Below, piece after piece: positions 18,071-30,000 of a stretch of DNA of 49,534 nt (position 1 is the first letter of the stretch; every line of letters starts with the position of its first letter). Position numbers and translations under genes: made by a program. A model generated the notes under the pieces. The model did not search any database. It was not told the DNA's origin and was given only the letters and a program-made list of their open reading frames with translations. The stretch is from Clostridiales bacterium (GTDB lineage Bacteria; Bacillota; Clostridia; Christensenellales; DTU072), in the NCBI GenBank assembly GCA_012799455.1, contig JAAZLE010000052.1, positions 1 through 49,534 of the forward strand. The letters are read 5' to 3'.

Positions 18071-20917
18071 ATGATGGGGATGGAAAGACATAAGAAGTCT
18101 ATATTATGTTCTTTGATTGTAATTTTACTTGCCATCGCAAGTTTTATTTTAATTTCATGTGGAAATCCTTCGCAAGTGCAAGAAGAGAACATAGAGCCAA
18201 AAATTAAAGCTGTACACATCAATAGAGGATATCAAAAGGATAGAGTTACAGCTTTAGTGAAGGAACCGATTTGTTTGGTTAGTGATGCTAACACAAATAA
18301 ATGTGAAAGTATAGACATTATTATAGAGCTTGATAACCCACAAAGAAGAACTATTAATATGGTTTATTTAAACGGCGCTCAATATAAAAAATCCGTTTTT
18401 TCAGAAGGAAGTGACTATCAAACTGTGAATATTAAACAATACCCAATAAACTTAAGTGAAGGGGAGTTTAAAATTAAGATAGATAAGCTATACTATCAGA
18501 CTCCTAATGAGCAAAAGTTAGCCAGTAAAGCAACAAGAGAATTGATTTTTTTAATAAATCCTGAGTTTAATTTAACGCTTGACATAAGTGAGTCCAACAT
18601 GCCTGAAGGTGATAGTGTGATAACGAAAAGAATTAAATATGGTAGCAGGTTTAACATGCCATCTGATTATGAAATGCAAAACGAGGCTGGATATGGGAAA
18701 TTGGGATATACATTTGCAGGGTGGTTTGATGCTCCAAATGGTGAGGGAAATAGATATAATGCACTTACGGATGACTATAAACTAAATAAAGATATAACTC
18801 TATATGCACATTATGATTTAACTTGTGAATACGAGGTTGTGTTAGGTGAAGATGAGGAAATAAGTCATGTAAAAGTTAAATCCATTACTCCAACAGGGAG
18901 AACAAATACAAGCAAAAAAATTTATATATTGGGCGAATATGAAGGTCATGTCGTTAAGGAGATTGGGGAAGAAGCTTTTACAGGGATGACTGTCGCTAGT
19001 TATGAACTACCAAGTAGCATCACACATATTAGTAAAAGGGCTTTTGCGAATGCTATGGGTGTATCTATTGATTTGAAAAATGTGCAACTAATAGGAGAGG
19101 AAGCCTTTTTAAATGTTTCTAGCATTACTTTGCCAAGAAATGGTTTCCCGCCCTCATTAAAGGAAATAGGTTCTCGAGCATTTGTAGGATGTGTATGGGA
19201 TACAACACTATATAATGACGGGGCAACAAGCGAGTCAAAAAACCTAAAAACACTAGTAATACCTGCGAATATTGAAAAGATTGGGAATGAGGCTTTTGCA
19301 CATTCTAAGTTTACTAAAGTATATTTTTGGGATGGAATATATTTAAACCCAGAAAACGCAGGAGCGGACGTGTTTAGCAATTGTCCAGAATTGCAAGTTC
19401 TATACACGGGGGCGAGGTTTATCGAAAATACTAGTACAGTTTCACCTTACGGCGAAAACGGGCTAAATATTATTGGAGATAGGTGGTTTTTCAATAACAG
19501 AAAAATGATTATAGAGACAGGTAGTTCTTCCTCAAGCGTGCTTACAGAAGGCTTAGAGACAATAGGCGAAGCTGCTTTTATGTCGGATGGCACTGGTAGC
19601 AAGGGACGAATGAATGGTATAACCAACATAAGGTTCCCGAACACTCTAAAAGAGATAAAAAAAGAGGCGTTTAATAATACTGCCCTAAGTCAAGCAGAAT
19701 TTGCAGAGAATAAGCAAAGCGAGTTTGAAACGCTTGGTGAAAAGGCATTTCAAGGAACTTTTATTAATAATATGGAGTTTTATAGTTTAAAAACTTTTGC
19801 TTCTACTGCGTTTTTTGCTGCGCCACTAGAGTATTTAATTTTTGATTTACCAGAAGGCGCTCCCATAGTAAAATACTTGCCACACAGTTCTACTTTTACA
19901 TTGAATAAACTTGCTGGCCATGGGATGCCTCGCTATACAAAAATATACGTTCCTGAAGGGCAGGTTGACGACTATAAAGACCTAGCTTCAGAGTGGTGGT
20001 TTAACGACAAAGGGAAGTTAGATGAAAAGTACATACAGCCTATTTTAAGCAAATCTTCTATTTTTACGTTACTTGGTGGAGATAACGTGAAGGTCTCATA
20101 TAATAAACTTGAGCAAGGCGAAGGATTGGTCATTACAAATATGTTTAAGACGGGTTCACTTGTAATTAATGGACGAGTGCAAATACCTGCTAAGATCAAT
20201 GGCCAATATGTGCTCGAAATTGGCGAGTATGTAGTAAGTGATGATGGATTTACAAAGGTATTGTTGCCTAGCAGTATAAAAACAATACACAAGAATGCAT
20301 TTAGGGATGCTGAGAATTTATATCTTGTAAATTGGTATGATAAAGATGATACATCTTATAAAGTGCTAGAGGATATTCAAGACATAGATTTAGAAGAAAT
20401 TGGAGATTCTGCATTTAAATCGACAAGAATTGAAAAATTTCAATCAAACAATAAACTTAAATTAATAGCTAAAAATACATTCCATTCATGTAAAGAATTA
20501 AAATATATTGAATTACTGCATGGAAATCAGATGGAAATTAAAGAAAACGTATTTGCAAATGCGGGAAGCTCTTTGCCAAACAGAGACATGAGGCTTTGGA
20601 TCAATTTAAATGTGATAAGCACCATTAGCACAGGACTATCAAACTCAGCGTTTTTATTAATTTCAAACGTATCCAAAGTTTATATTAATAGTAATTATTT
20701 GAATCACGAAGGGTTTAAATATCCAATAGAGTATGGTTTTTTAGGACAAAGTGTAGGGGAGGTATCAATTTATTTTAGTGAAAGTAGTCAAATCAATTTG
20801 TTTTTAGGGGGGCGCGCGAATACCTACTTTAATCTTGGCAAGTGTGCTTGGGATCTTGATGGAAAACCAAACACCAACGAGGAAGAAATACTATACACTA
20901 AGGGAGTTAGTCCATAG
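18071..20917 (+). CDS. Surface lipoprotein with InlB/Listeria-Bacteroides-type repeat and BspA-like LRR
   Basis: Lipobox ILISC-GN; repeat GYTFAGWFDAPNGEGNRYNALTDDYKLNKDITLYAHYD; LRR_5-like units (VKEIGEEAFTGMTVASYELPSSITHISKRAFANA; LKEIGSRAFVGC; IEKIGNEAFAHSKFTKVYF). ATG directly follows the upstream TAA. Confidence 0.88.
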   Translation: MMGMERHKKSILCSLIVILLAIASFILISCGNPSQVQEENIEPKIKAVHINRGYQKDRVTALVKEPICLVSDANTNKCESIDIIIELDNPQRRTINMVYLNGAQYKKSVFSEGSDYQTVNIKQYPINLSEGEFKIKIDKLYYQTPNEQKLASKATRELIFLINPEFNLTLDISESNMPEGDSVITKRIKYGSRFNMPSDYEMQNEAGYGKLGYTFAGWFDAPNGEGNRYNALTDDYKLNKDITLYAHYDLTCEYEVVLGEDEEISHVKVKSITPTGRTNTSKKIYILGEYEGHVVKEIGEEAFTGMTVASYELPSSITHISKRAFANAMGVSIDLKNVQLIGEEAFLNVSSITLPRNGFPPSLKEIGSRAFVGCVWDTTLYNDGATSESKNLKTLVIPANIEKIGNEAFAHSKFTKVYFWDGIYLNPENAGADVFSNCPELQVLYTGARFIENTSTVSPYGENGLNIIGDRWFFNNRKMIIETGSSSSSVLTEGLETIGEAAFMSDGTGSKGRMNGITNIRFPNTLKEIKKEAFNNTALSQAEFAENKQSEFETLGEKAFQGTFINNMEFYSLKTFASTAFFAAPLEYLIFDLPEGAPIVKYLPHSSTFTLNKLAGHGMPRYTKIYVPEGQVDDYKDLASEWWFNDKGKLDEKYIQPILSKSSIFTLLGGDNVKVSYNKLEQGEGLVITNMFKTGSLVINGRVQIPAKINGQYVLEIGEYVVSDDGFTKVLLPSSIKTIHKNAFRDAENLYLVNWYDKDDTSYKVLEDIQDIDLEEIGDSAFKSTRIEKFQSNNKLKLIAKNTFHSCKELKYIELLHGNQMEIKENVFANAGSSLPNRDMRLWINLNVISTISTGLSNSAFLLISNVSKVYINSNYLNHEGFKYPIEYGFLGQSVGEVSIYFSESSQINLFLGGRANTYFNLGKCAWDLDGKPNTNEEEILYTKGVSP

Positions 20918-20971
20918 TTGCTATGCGAGACTTATTTTGAATAAATTTAATATATGTGACTTGTATAAAGA

Positions 20972-21003
20972 ACAAACAGCGAAGAAGTTTCATCGCTGTT
21001 TGT
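20972..21003. terminator. Bidirectional terminator between the lipoprotein and groEL
   Basis: Perfect 11-bp inverted repeat ACAAACAGCGA-agaagtttca-TCGCTGTTTGT between convergent genes. Confidence 0.75.
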
Positions 21004-21031
21004 ATTAGTGGTTTAAGTTAAACTATAACTG

Positions 21032-22663
<1,632 letters not shown>

Positions 22664-22951
22664 CTAATCTTCTACTGTAGCGAGTATATCGCTTTGGCGT
22701 ATAATTATGTATTCTCTTCCATCTATTTTAAATTCTGAGCCGGCATATTTGCTATATAGCACTTTCTGACCAGGCTTAACGATCATTTTAATTTCTTTTC
22801 CGTCAATAACACCGCCATCTCCAACGGCGATAATTTTTGCCACTTGTGGTTTTTCTTGGTTACTTCCTGTTAATATTAAACCAAAGGAAGTAGTTTCTTC
22901 TTTTTCGATGTGTTGTACGACAACTTTGTCAAATAAAGGTTTTAATTTCAT
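22664..22951 (-). CDS. groES: 10-kDa co-chaperonin GroES
   Basis: MKLKPLFDKVVVQHIEKEETTSFGLILTG..., VKPGQKVLYSKYAGSEFKIDGREYIIIRQSDILA; AGAAGGAG upstream on minus strand. Confidence 0.97.
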   Translation of the reverse strand: MKLKPLFDKVVVQHIEKEETTSFGLILTGSNQEKPQVAKIIAVGDGGVIDGKEIKMIVKPGQKVLYSKYAGSEFKIDGREYIIIRQSDILATVED

Positions 22952-22980
22952 ATCAGTTTACTCCTTCTAGATTTTGTTTG

Positions 22981-23007
22981 CTAGCAATCTATGTTGCAGA
23001 GTGCTAA
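22981..23007 (-). promoter_or_regulatory. CIRCE operator (HrcA site) upstream of groES
   Basis: CTAGCAATC-N9-GAGTGCTAA; right arm perfect, left arm 7/9 versus TTAGCACTC-N9-GAGTGCTAA. Confidence 0.85.
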
Positions 23008-23014
23008 CTTTTAG

Positions 23015-23043
23015 ATTTTAACACAGCAAAAAACAATTTGCAA
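23015..23043 (-). promoter_or_regulatory. groESL sigmaA promoter
   Basis: Minus strand TTGCAA-17 nt-TAAAAT, directly upstream of CIRCE. Confidence 0.7.
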
Positions 23044-23258
23044 GTAAATATTTACTGTTGGGTTTATGCTTATACTAGCATATATCAAATATGTAGAAAC
23101 GTAAATTAATTTGTCACATATACGGCGTTTTAAATTTTTTGGTGCTTTTCAATATATTTAAACGGCATTCAGCCTAACTAATTGATGTGATTAATATTGG
23201 ATTTGATTGTTTTTTATGGTATCATTTTAAAGAAATTTACTCTTAGGATGGTATGCAT

Positions 23259-23720
23259 ATGAACAAATGGGATAAGCGATTTATGGAGTTGTCATACGTA
23301 GTAGGAAGCTGGTCTTCGTGTTACAAGGATGATAGACAAGTAGGTGCTGTTATTGTTAGGAATAAACGTATTTTGACCACTGGGTATAATGGTGCACCAA
23401 GCGGCATTACGAGTTGTAAAGACAGGGGGGAGTGCTTGCGTGTTAAAAAGAATATCCCTTCAGGTACTTGCCATGAAATTTGTTATGCAGTTCATGCAGA
23501 ACAAAATGCAATTATTCAAGCTGCTAAGATTGGCGTTTCCGTTGAGGATGCAACCTTGTATTGTACTCATCAGCCGTGTAATATTTGTGCAAAAATGATT
23601 ATTAATAGCGGAATAAAACGTATCGTATTTGATAATGGATATCCTGATAGTTTCTCAATGGAAATGTTCAAAGAAGCTAATGTGATAGTTGATAAATATA
23701 GTGACTTGCTTAAGAATTAG
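23259..23720 (+). CDS. dCMP deaminase (ComEB-like)
   Basis: HAEQNAIIQAAK, TLYCTHQPCNICAKMIINSGIKRIVF, GYNGAPSGITSC. Confidence 0.92.
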   Translation: MNKWDKRFMELSYVVGSWSSCYKDDRQVGAVIVRNKRILTTGYNGAPSGITSCKDRGECLRVKKNIPSGTCHEICYAVHAEQNAIIQAAKIGVSVEDATLYCTHQPCNICAKMIINSGIKRIVFDNGYPDSFSMEMFKEANVIVDKYSDLLKN

Positions 23721-24031
23721 CATTTAATTCAGAATTTTATCTTAATTAAAAGCAACACGACGGATAAACTGTAGCTCTGGCTACAAAAAACAACAGGTTA
23801 TCGAAAGAAATTTTATTTAATTATGTCGGGTTGATGTTCGGGATTTTTCATATGAGCCGTTGTAGTATGTACTTAAAGATACCCAATGGTTTTTTTCGAT
23901 ACAGTACGTCTAAACTTCATGCTTCAAGTTTTTGTTCTAGTTTTCAGGATTGCCAATTGGATATGCATTGAATTGAGTGTGATATATGTTTGATATTTCA
24001 ATGAATTATTACTTATAAGTTATTTTAAATA

Positions 24032-24061
24032 TTGACATGCGCACGTGTGTTAATGTATTAT
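24032..24061 (+). promoter_or_regulatory. Consensus sigmaA promoter of the giant MBG gene
   Basis: TTGACA (24032-24037), 18-nt spacer, TATTAT (24056-24061). Confidence 0.65.
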
Positions 24062-24089
24062 GTTTTTAATTGAAGTGAGGAATGTGTTC

Positions 24090-27000
24090 ATGGTTGCTAC
24101 CAGGAGTAAGAAGGTTAAAAATATTTTAATTTTACTTGTTGGGCTTGTTTTTATTGCAAGCATATTACTTCTCTCAATCATTCTCTTTCCGAATCAAAAT
24201 GAAACTATTGTAGGGTCTGCTGCTGTTGGATATAAAACAGATAAGGCTGCTGATTTAGACTCTGGGATTGTACAAGGATATCTAAAACCTGGGTTGAATT
24301 CCCTTAGCTCGGCGGCGCATTTTGCGGATAATCTCTCAAATAATTATCCTCTTTCAGGCACGACCGAAGAAGAGTATTTTGCTAAAGATTTTTACTGCGA
24401 TGAAAATTCATCAGCACGCTTTAGCGCTGAGTCGTTACAGTTTAAAAATGGTTCTGTAGGTACGTTGCTAAAAGTCAATAATGGAACCTATCCAGCAAAT
24501 GCTCTTGCACAAGCTCTAAGCAGTAATGAATTTATAATTAAGATAAGGTTTGAGTGTGAGATATTAATTTCAGGAACTGGTCCTTCAAACGCGAATTTAG
24601 AAACAGTGATTTATTGGTATCCAGCAGGAATCGGCACGAGTGAATATGCAACAAAAACTTCTTTAATACCAATGAGTTCAGGAAGTCAGTTTAGTCATTT
24701 TGTTGATTTGGGCGGGGATGATGCTGATAGCGGTGGTTCTTACTATGATGCAAATAATGTTTTATGTACTAACACAAACATTATACATGACGCTGCTTGT
24801 TTTTTAATCACGATGAAAGATCCTAACAACGCATCAGATGGTTTTGATATATTAATTAGGTCGCCTCGCGTCTATATTGATGTAGAGGCTGTAGGGCTTT
24901 CTATCAACATAGATATGTATGCGATAGAAATTTCTGGCGAAAATAGAGAAGCGACAGCCATTTCAAGAATCAAAGATGTTAGTTCAGATGGTCCACAAAT
25001 CCTAAGTAATACTTTTGTTAAGGCTGGAGATCAACTCGATCTTACAGCGCGTGTTGACAAGCAAGGTTTGCCATATGTATTTCCTACCTATTATCCTGCT
25101 CTATTTTATCCCGTGGATAACAACTTCGATGATAGAACTTGTATAGATTGGCATACGTACAATACAAACTATGATGAAACGATAGGCTCTTACTTGGAAG
25201 CTATCCCTTTACCAGAATCTGCAAGCCCTTCGGAACAAACGGCGAGAAAGTCTGGATATAGTGTTTCATTCCAAGTAAAAGATGGAGTTGGAAATACTCC
25301 TCAAGTTAAATTGCTACCTCGTTTACCAATAAGTATTGAAAGAGGGAATGTTACGTATTACGAATATAGTGTTGGAAATATTCCTAACATTGAGATTGTT
25401 GTAAAAGTTGATAATGTGTCCCCTTCGATCCCAATCATTGATGAAGATAGTACTTTCGGAAAAACAATCAAGAATAAAAGATGGTATACAACTTCTAGAA
25501 CGATGCATTTAGAATACTCTTCAGAGTTAACAACTGACTTTATAAATAACTCGAGAGAAAAGGTTTATGCATATGTTTTAAGCAGCGAGGTAAGTACGTT
25601 CGACGTATCCTCTTGCGATTTTTCTTTGCCTAATGATCATATGGATAGTAGGTATCCTTTTTATGGGGTGGGATCGGGTATTGATGAATTCGCAGATAGG
25701 CAAGATTTGGGTAATTTTTCGAACATCATGAATTTTGCAGAAAAGTTTGCGTTAAACTTTAGTACGCCTGGAGAGTACACATTAGTCCTTGTTGCAGTAG
25801 ACAGGGCAGGAAACGTTTCTTCCCCTATGATATATCACAGGGGCAATAACCAAACTGTGAGAGTGGACGATACAACACAGGAAGTAGGGTTTAACCTAAT
25901 GTATGGTACGACAGCGTTTATTTCTGACTATGTTTCAGTTATTGGTAATGTAACCATTTTCTTGGGTGAGAAGTGGCATGAAAAAGATGATGAAACACAA
26001 AAATGGACATGTACTGCTGCAGAGAGCGTTACATCTGGGGATGGGGTAGTTCAGAAAAGAGTAGAACCATCAAAGCGTGATATACCTGTAACGTTACGAC
26101 TTACGATGCCTGTAGCTGCTTACAATAACTACAGGCTAGTTATGTATAGTAACCAACCTGCAATGGAAGGTATGGTTTCAGATTCTCCAACATTTAAGTT
26201 AGGTCGTGATAATGCTCGCATCTATGAAATTACATTCTTTACAAACGATGAAATTTGGAATAGCGGACAAAGTTCTGGAATGGTTACAATGTTTTTTAAT
26301 AAAAGAGTTGATTTGGGCTTGATTACAACAGACTTTACTTATTCGAAGGACCAAATGGGAAATGGAAATATAGTTGCCTTAGATAGTTTTTTTGAAGCCT
26401 ACTTCCCTTATGACCCGAATACAGGGGTAAAAACTTTTCCAGAAAGACAGCCGGACATTGATATTACTTATTATGAGCATCATGAATACCAAGTGTATAT
26501 TGCTACGACTGTAAATAATGGACAAATAGTTACCACAACGGGTGGATACATTAATTACAAAGGGACTGAATACCACGTTCCAAATGATTATGATTTGCTA
26601 GCAAATACGAGAGTATCAAACATTGCCTTTATACCGGGATTGAATGGTGACTCTGGAACGCGTTTATACACTTTAAAAAGAAGAGAGCTTACGCCTGTGA
26701 CAGGTTACAAAGTATACACCGCAGAAGGGTTTATGCCAGAATTTGGGAAAAACATAGGTTTTATAGATGCTGGGAAATATGTCTATAAGGCAACAGTTGA
26801 TGTGTCTGGCGACACCAATTTATTCGGGGAAAGTGTAAATATTTTTGAAATTAAGAAAGCTACTCCAAATGTTTTTGACCTCCATACTAAAAACACATTG
26901 TTTTATGGGGACAGTTTAAATCAACTTATGTTTGGGAGTTCGTATGAAAATGGTTCGCCAATTACAGATCCAGGGTTTGAATATGCTTCAGAAAACTATT

Positions 27001-30000
27001 TTTTATCATCAGCAGGGGTGTATGGATATTTTGAGATAACATCACCACAACATGGAACAGAAACATATAACAAGCCTCAAGTCAGTTCATCTATGCCTAT
27101 TACGGTACGTTTTCATCCAATTGAAGTAATTGCTGGTGTGACCAATGAAATAATGAATGACAACTGGGATACAGTATTTTCTAGATACTATGATAGGGTG
27201 ATGGTTAATCCTGTCGGTCCTGTTTTTGAGTATACGTTGAAACCAGGGAAAAGTCATAGTAAGAATTATGAAACTCAGTTAATTGAGATGAATATAGAAA
27301 TAAAGCATGCAAAGGCTTACATTGATGTTGACTATTCAACAATTAGAAAAGTATACAACGAAGAGCCACAAGGACTGACGGCAAAGGCTTATTTGGATGT
27401 TGACAAAACCATAGAAGAATTTAATGTGCCATTTATCATAACCTATGTGGATAAAACGACAGGAATCCCACTTCAGGGGAAACCTGAATCAGCGGGAAAT
27501 TATCAAGCGAAGATTGATATCGATAAAACTAGCTCAAACTATGAAAATGATGTGTCTGTGTATCAAGATTTTATAATTGATAAGAAAGAATTAAATGTTT
27601 ATCCAATTGCTCCTGAAGGGGAACTAGGATTGGGAGATTATGTTTATGAAGAACTTCCGACAACTGAACTTTTAGGTCAGTATCAGTTTGATCATAAATT
27701 TACATTCATATACGGATACTTAGAAGCACCATCTTATAAGTTTGGCGTTTATGAAAACGAAATATTTGAAGAAATTACTGGCTTATATGTAAATCATTCC
27801 TTCTCTAAATATAGGGATGAAAATGGACAGTTTTTAGATCCGTTTGGAGATTGGGTTACCCAGACCATTCCTGGTGTTTTGCTTAGTGATATGTTATCTG
27901 CAGGTTGGCATATTGCCGAGATAACAATTGAAAACCAAAATTATTCAGGAGGATTATACGCAATATTTGTTATAGAGCAAGGCACTCCTCTTGGAAATCT
28001 TTTAACTGTAAATCTGCCTCAATTCAAGCGGACATACTCCGTTGTTGACTACGATGGTACGCCAAAGGGAGTAATTGGTCATTTAGAATATGGTCAAACG
28101 CTAGCAGCCGGTCTGCCGATTATGTTGCAAGGCTTAAGTACTAGCGCGTCTTACAAATATCGTAACAACGTAACGAAAGAGATCCAAGGTAGGTTTTATT
28201 TTGAATCTGAAACGGAATATTATTTGAGACAAGCAAGTCAGTCACAAGCTTATTTCGATGTGAATGGACAAAGAATTTTAGATGTTAACTATGGGACCGG
28301 CAATATGACAAATAGAGTAATCCCACATGCAGTGACGCTTTATTGGGAAGCAGGGGAGTACATAGGCGCCGAATTTATACCCAATAATAATTTTGGAATA
28401 GTTTCGTTTTCTACAGATATTGTTGTAGCTAGAGCAAGGGCTAATGTTGACAATATCTATATGAGCAGTATCACATACGGGCAAAAATTGTTAAATTCAG
28501 ATTTTGTAGGTGATATTGTTTCTAACGGAAAAATATTAGAACGCAATGTTCATTATTCACTGAATTTAATTACAAATAATCAAACGGTTTATAATGGGGG
28601 TACGCACAACGTAAGATATTCATTAAATCCGATTGGAGAGTACTTACGTCAATATCTGCCTCTAAATGACCTATATGCTCAAATTAACGTAATTAGTAGA
28701 GAAATAACAATATCATTTCCAGCGGATGTTAAAAGAAGTATTGAAATAGAGGAGTATGATAGTGGCTCGCCATTAAATCTTCCTATTGGTGTTGTTTACG
28801 AATATGGCTCATTGTATTCTCGGCCGACAACAATAGTAAAAACAACAGATACTGAGGAGATAGTTACTAATATTCAATTAGAATATCTTTACTTTAAAGA
28901 TAAACCAAATGATGGTTATGTTCTTCAAAGCGGTGAAAGTTACATGGATGGATATGAGAACTATGTTCGACTTCCTCGCATTTCTAGCACTACGGAAAGC
29001 GGAAGATATTATATGTTAGTCAGGCCTTTGGGTAACAATTATATTGGAAGTGTTTTTGAAGATTTTTATGTCATTAAAGCAGACTTGTATTATACGCAAC
29101 CTAATTTGCCAAGTATAGAATATGGTCAGTGTTTAGGTGATTATGTTTTTTCACAAATATTGGTACAAAATCGAACAAACACAATTAGCATTTCTGGTAG
29201 CTTTTCATTTGTTGATGAGGAACTAATGCCAGAAGTAGGGTCTACTGACAGTTTTTTAGTCAAGTTTATACCCAGAGCGGGGAGTACATTGCTGTATAAT
29301 AATTTTAAACCTATAGTTTTTCCATTAGCCATAAACGTTTTGAAAAAGACGCTAGTAATTTCAGTAGCAGATAATACACAATATGTATTTACTGGCGGTC
29401 CTAAAGCGATTATGGCAACGGTATTAGATCCAGAAAATCTTGGAGTATCATTGCCATTAGTTTATGAGTATTTTACTGTTGATGGATTGCCTCCTACTCA
29501 AGTTGGAATCTATAATGTAAAGGTTTCTATAGATAACTCTGTAGAGAAATTTAGAGGATTTAAGTCAGTAACTGTAGAAATTACTAAATCTCCAGTTACT
29601 ATTGATACGACAGATGTTGAAAAAGAATATACAGGATTACCTCAAGAACTTATCCCTAACTATTCATTTGTACCAGGAACTAATGTCAGAGACTTTATTG
29701 TAAATGATATCGAAGGTTTTAGAATCAGATATTATGACCATAATGGGTTGGAAATGAATGTTTTACCTAAGAAGGTAGGGAAATACAGAGCAAATGTGCA
29801 GTTAGTTGCAGCAAACTATAAAGCACAAGAAACTAACATTAATTTTTACATAAAACCATCAATAAAAGAAATTAGAAATCTAGAACAAACATATGTTCCC
29901 GTGGTTTTAGACCCCAATGCTCCTCGTGTTTTACCTGTTGAGCTTATATTCAACAAGGTTTTAATTATGCATTTGGATGAATATGGAAACGAATACGTTG

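Noticed and set aside
23770-23785. Hairpin TGTAGC-tctg-GCTACA as a terminator for dCMP deaminase
   Set aside because: Followed by an A-run, not a T-run, on the + strand, so it does not fit a rho-independent terminator in that direction.
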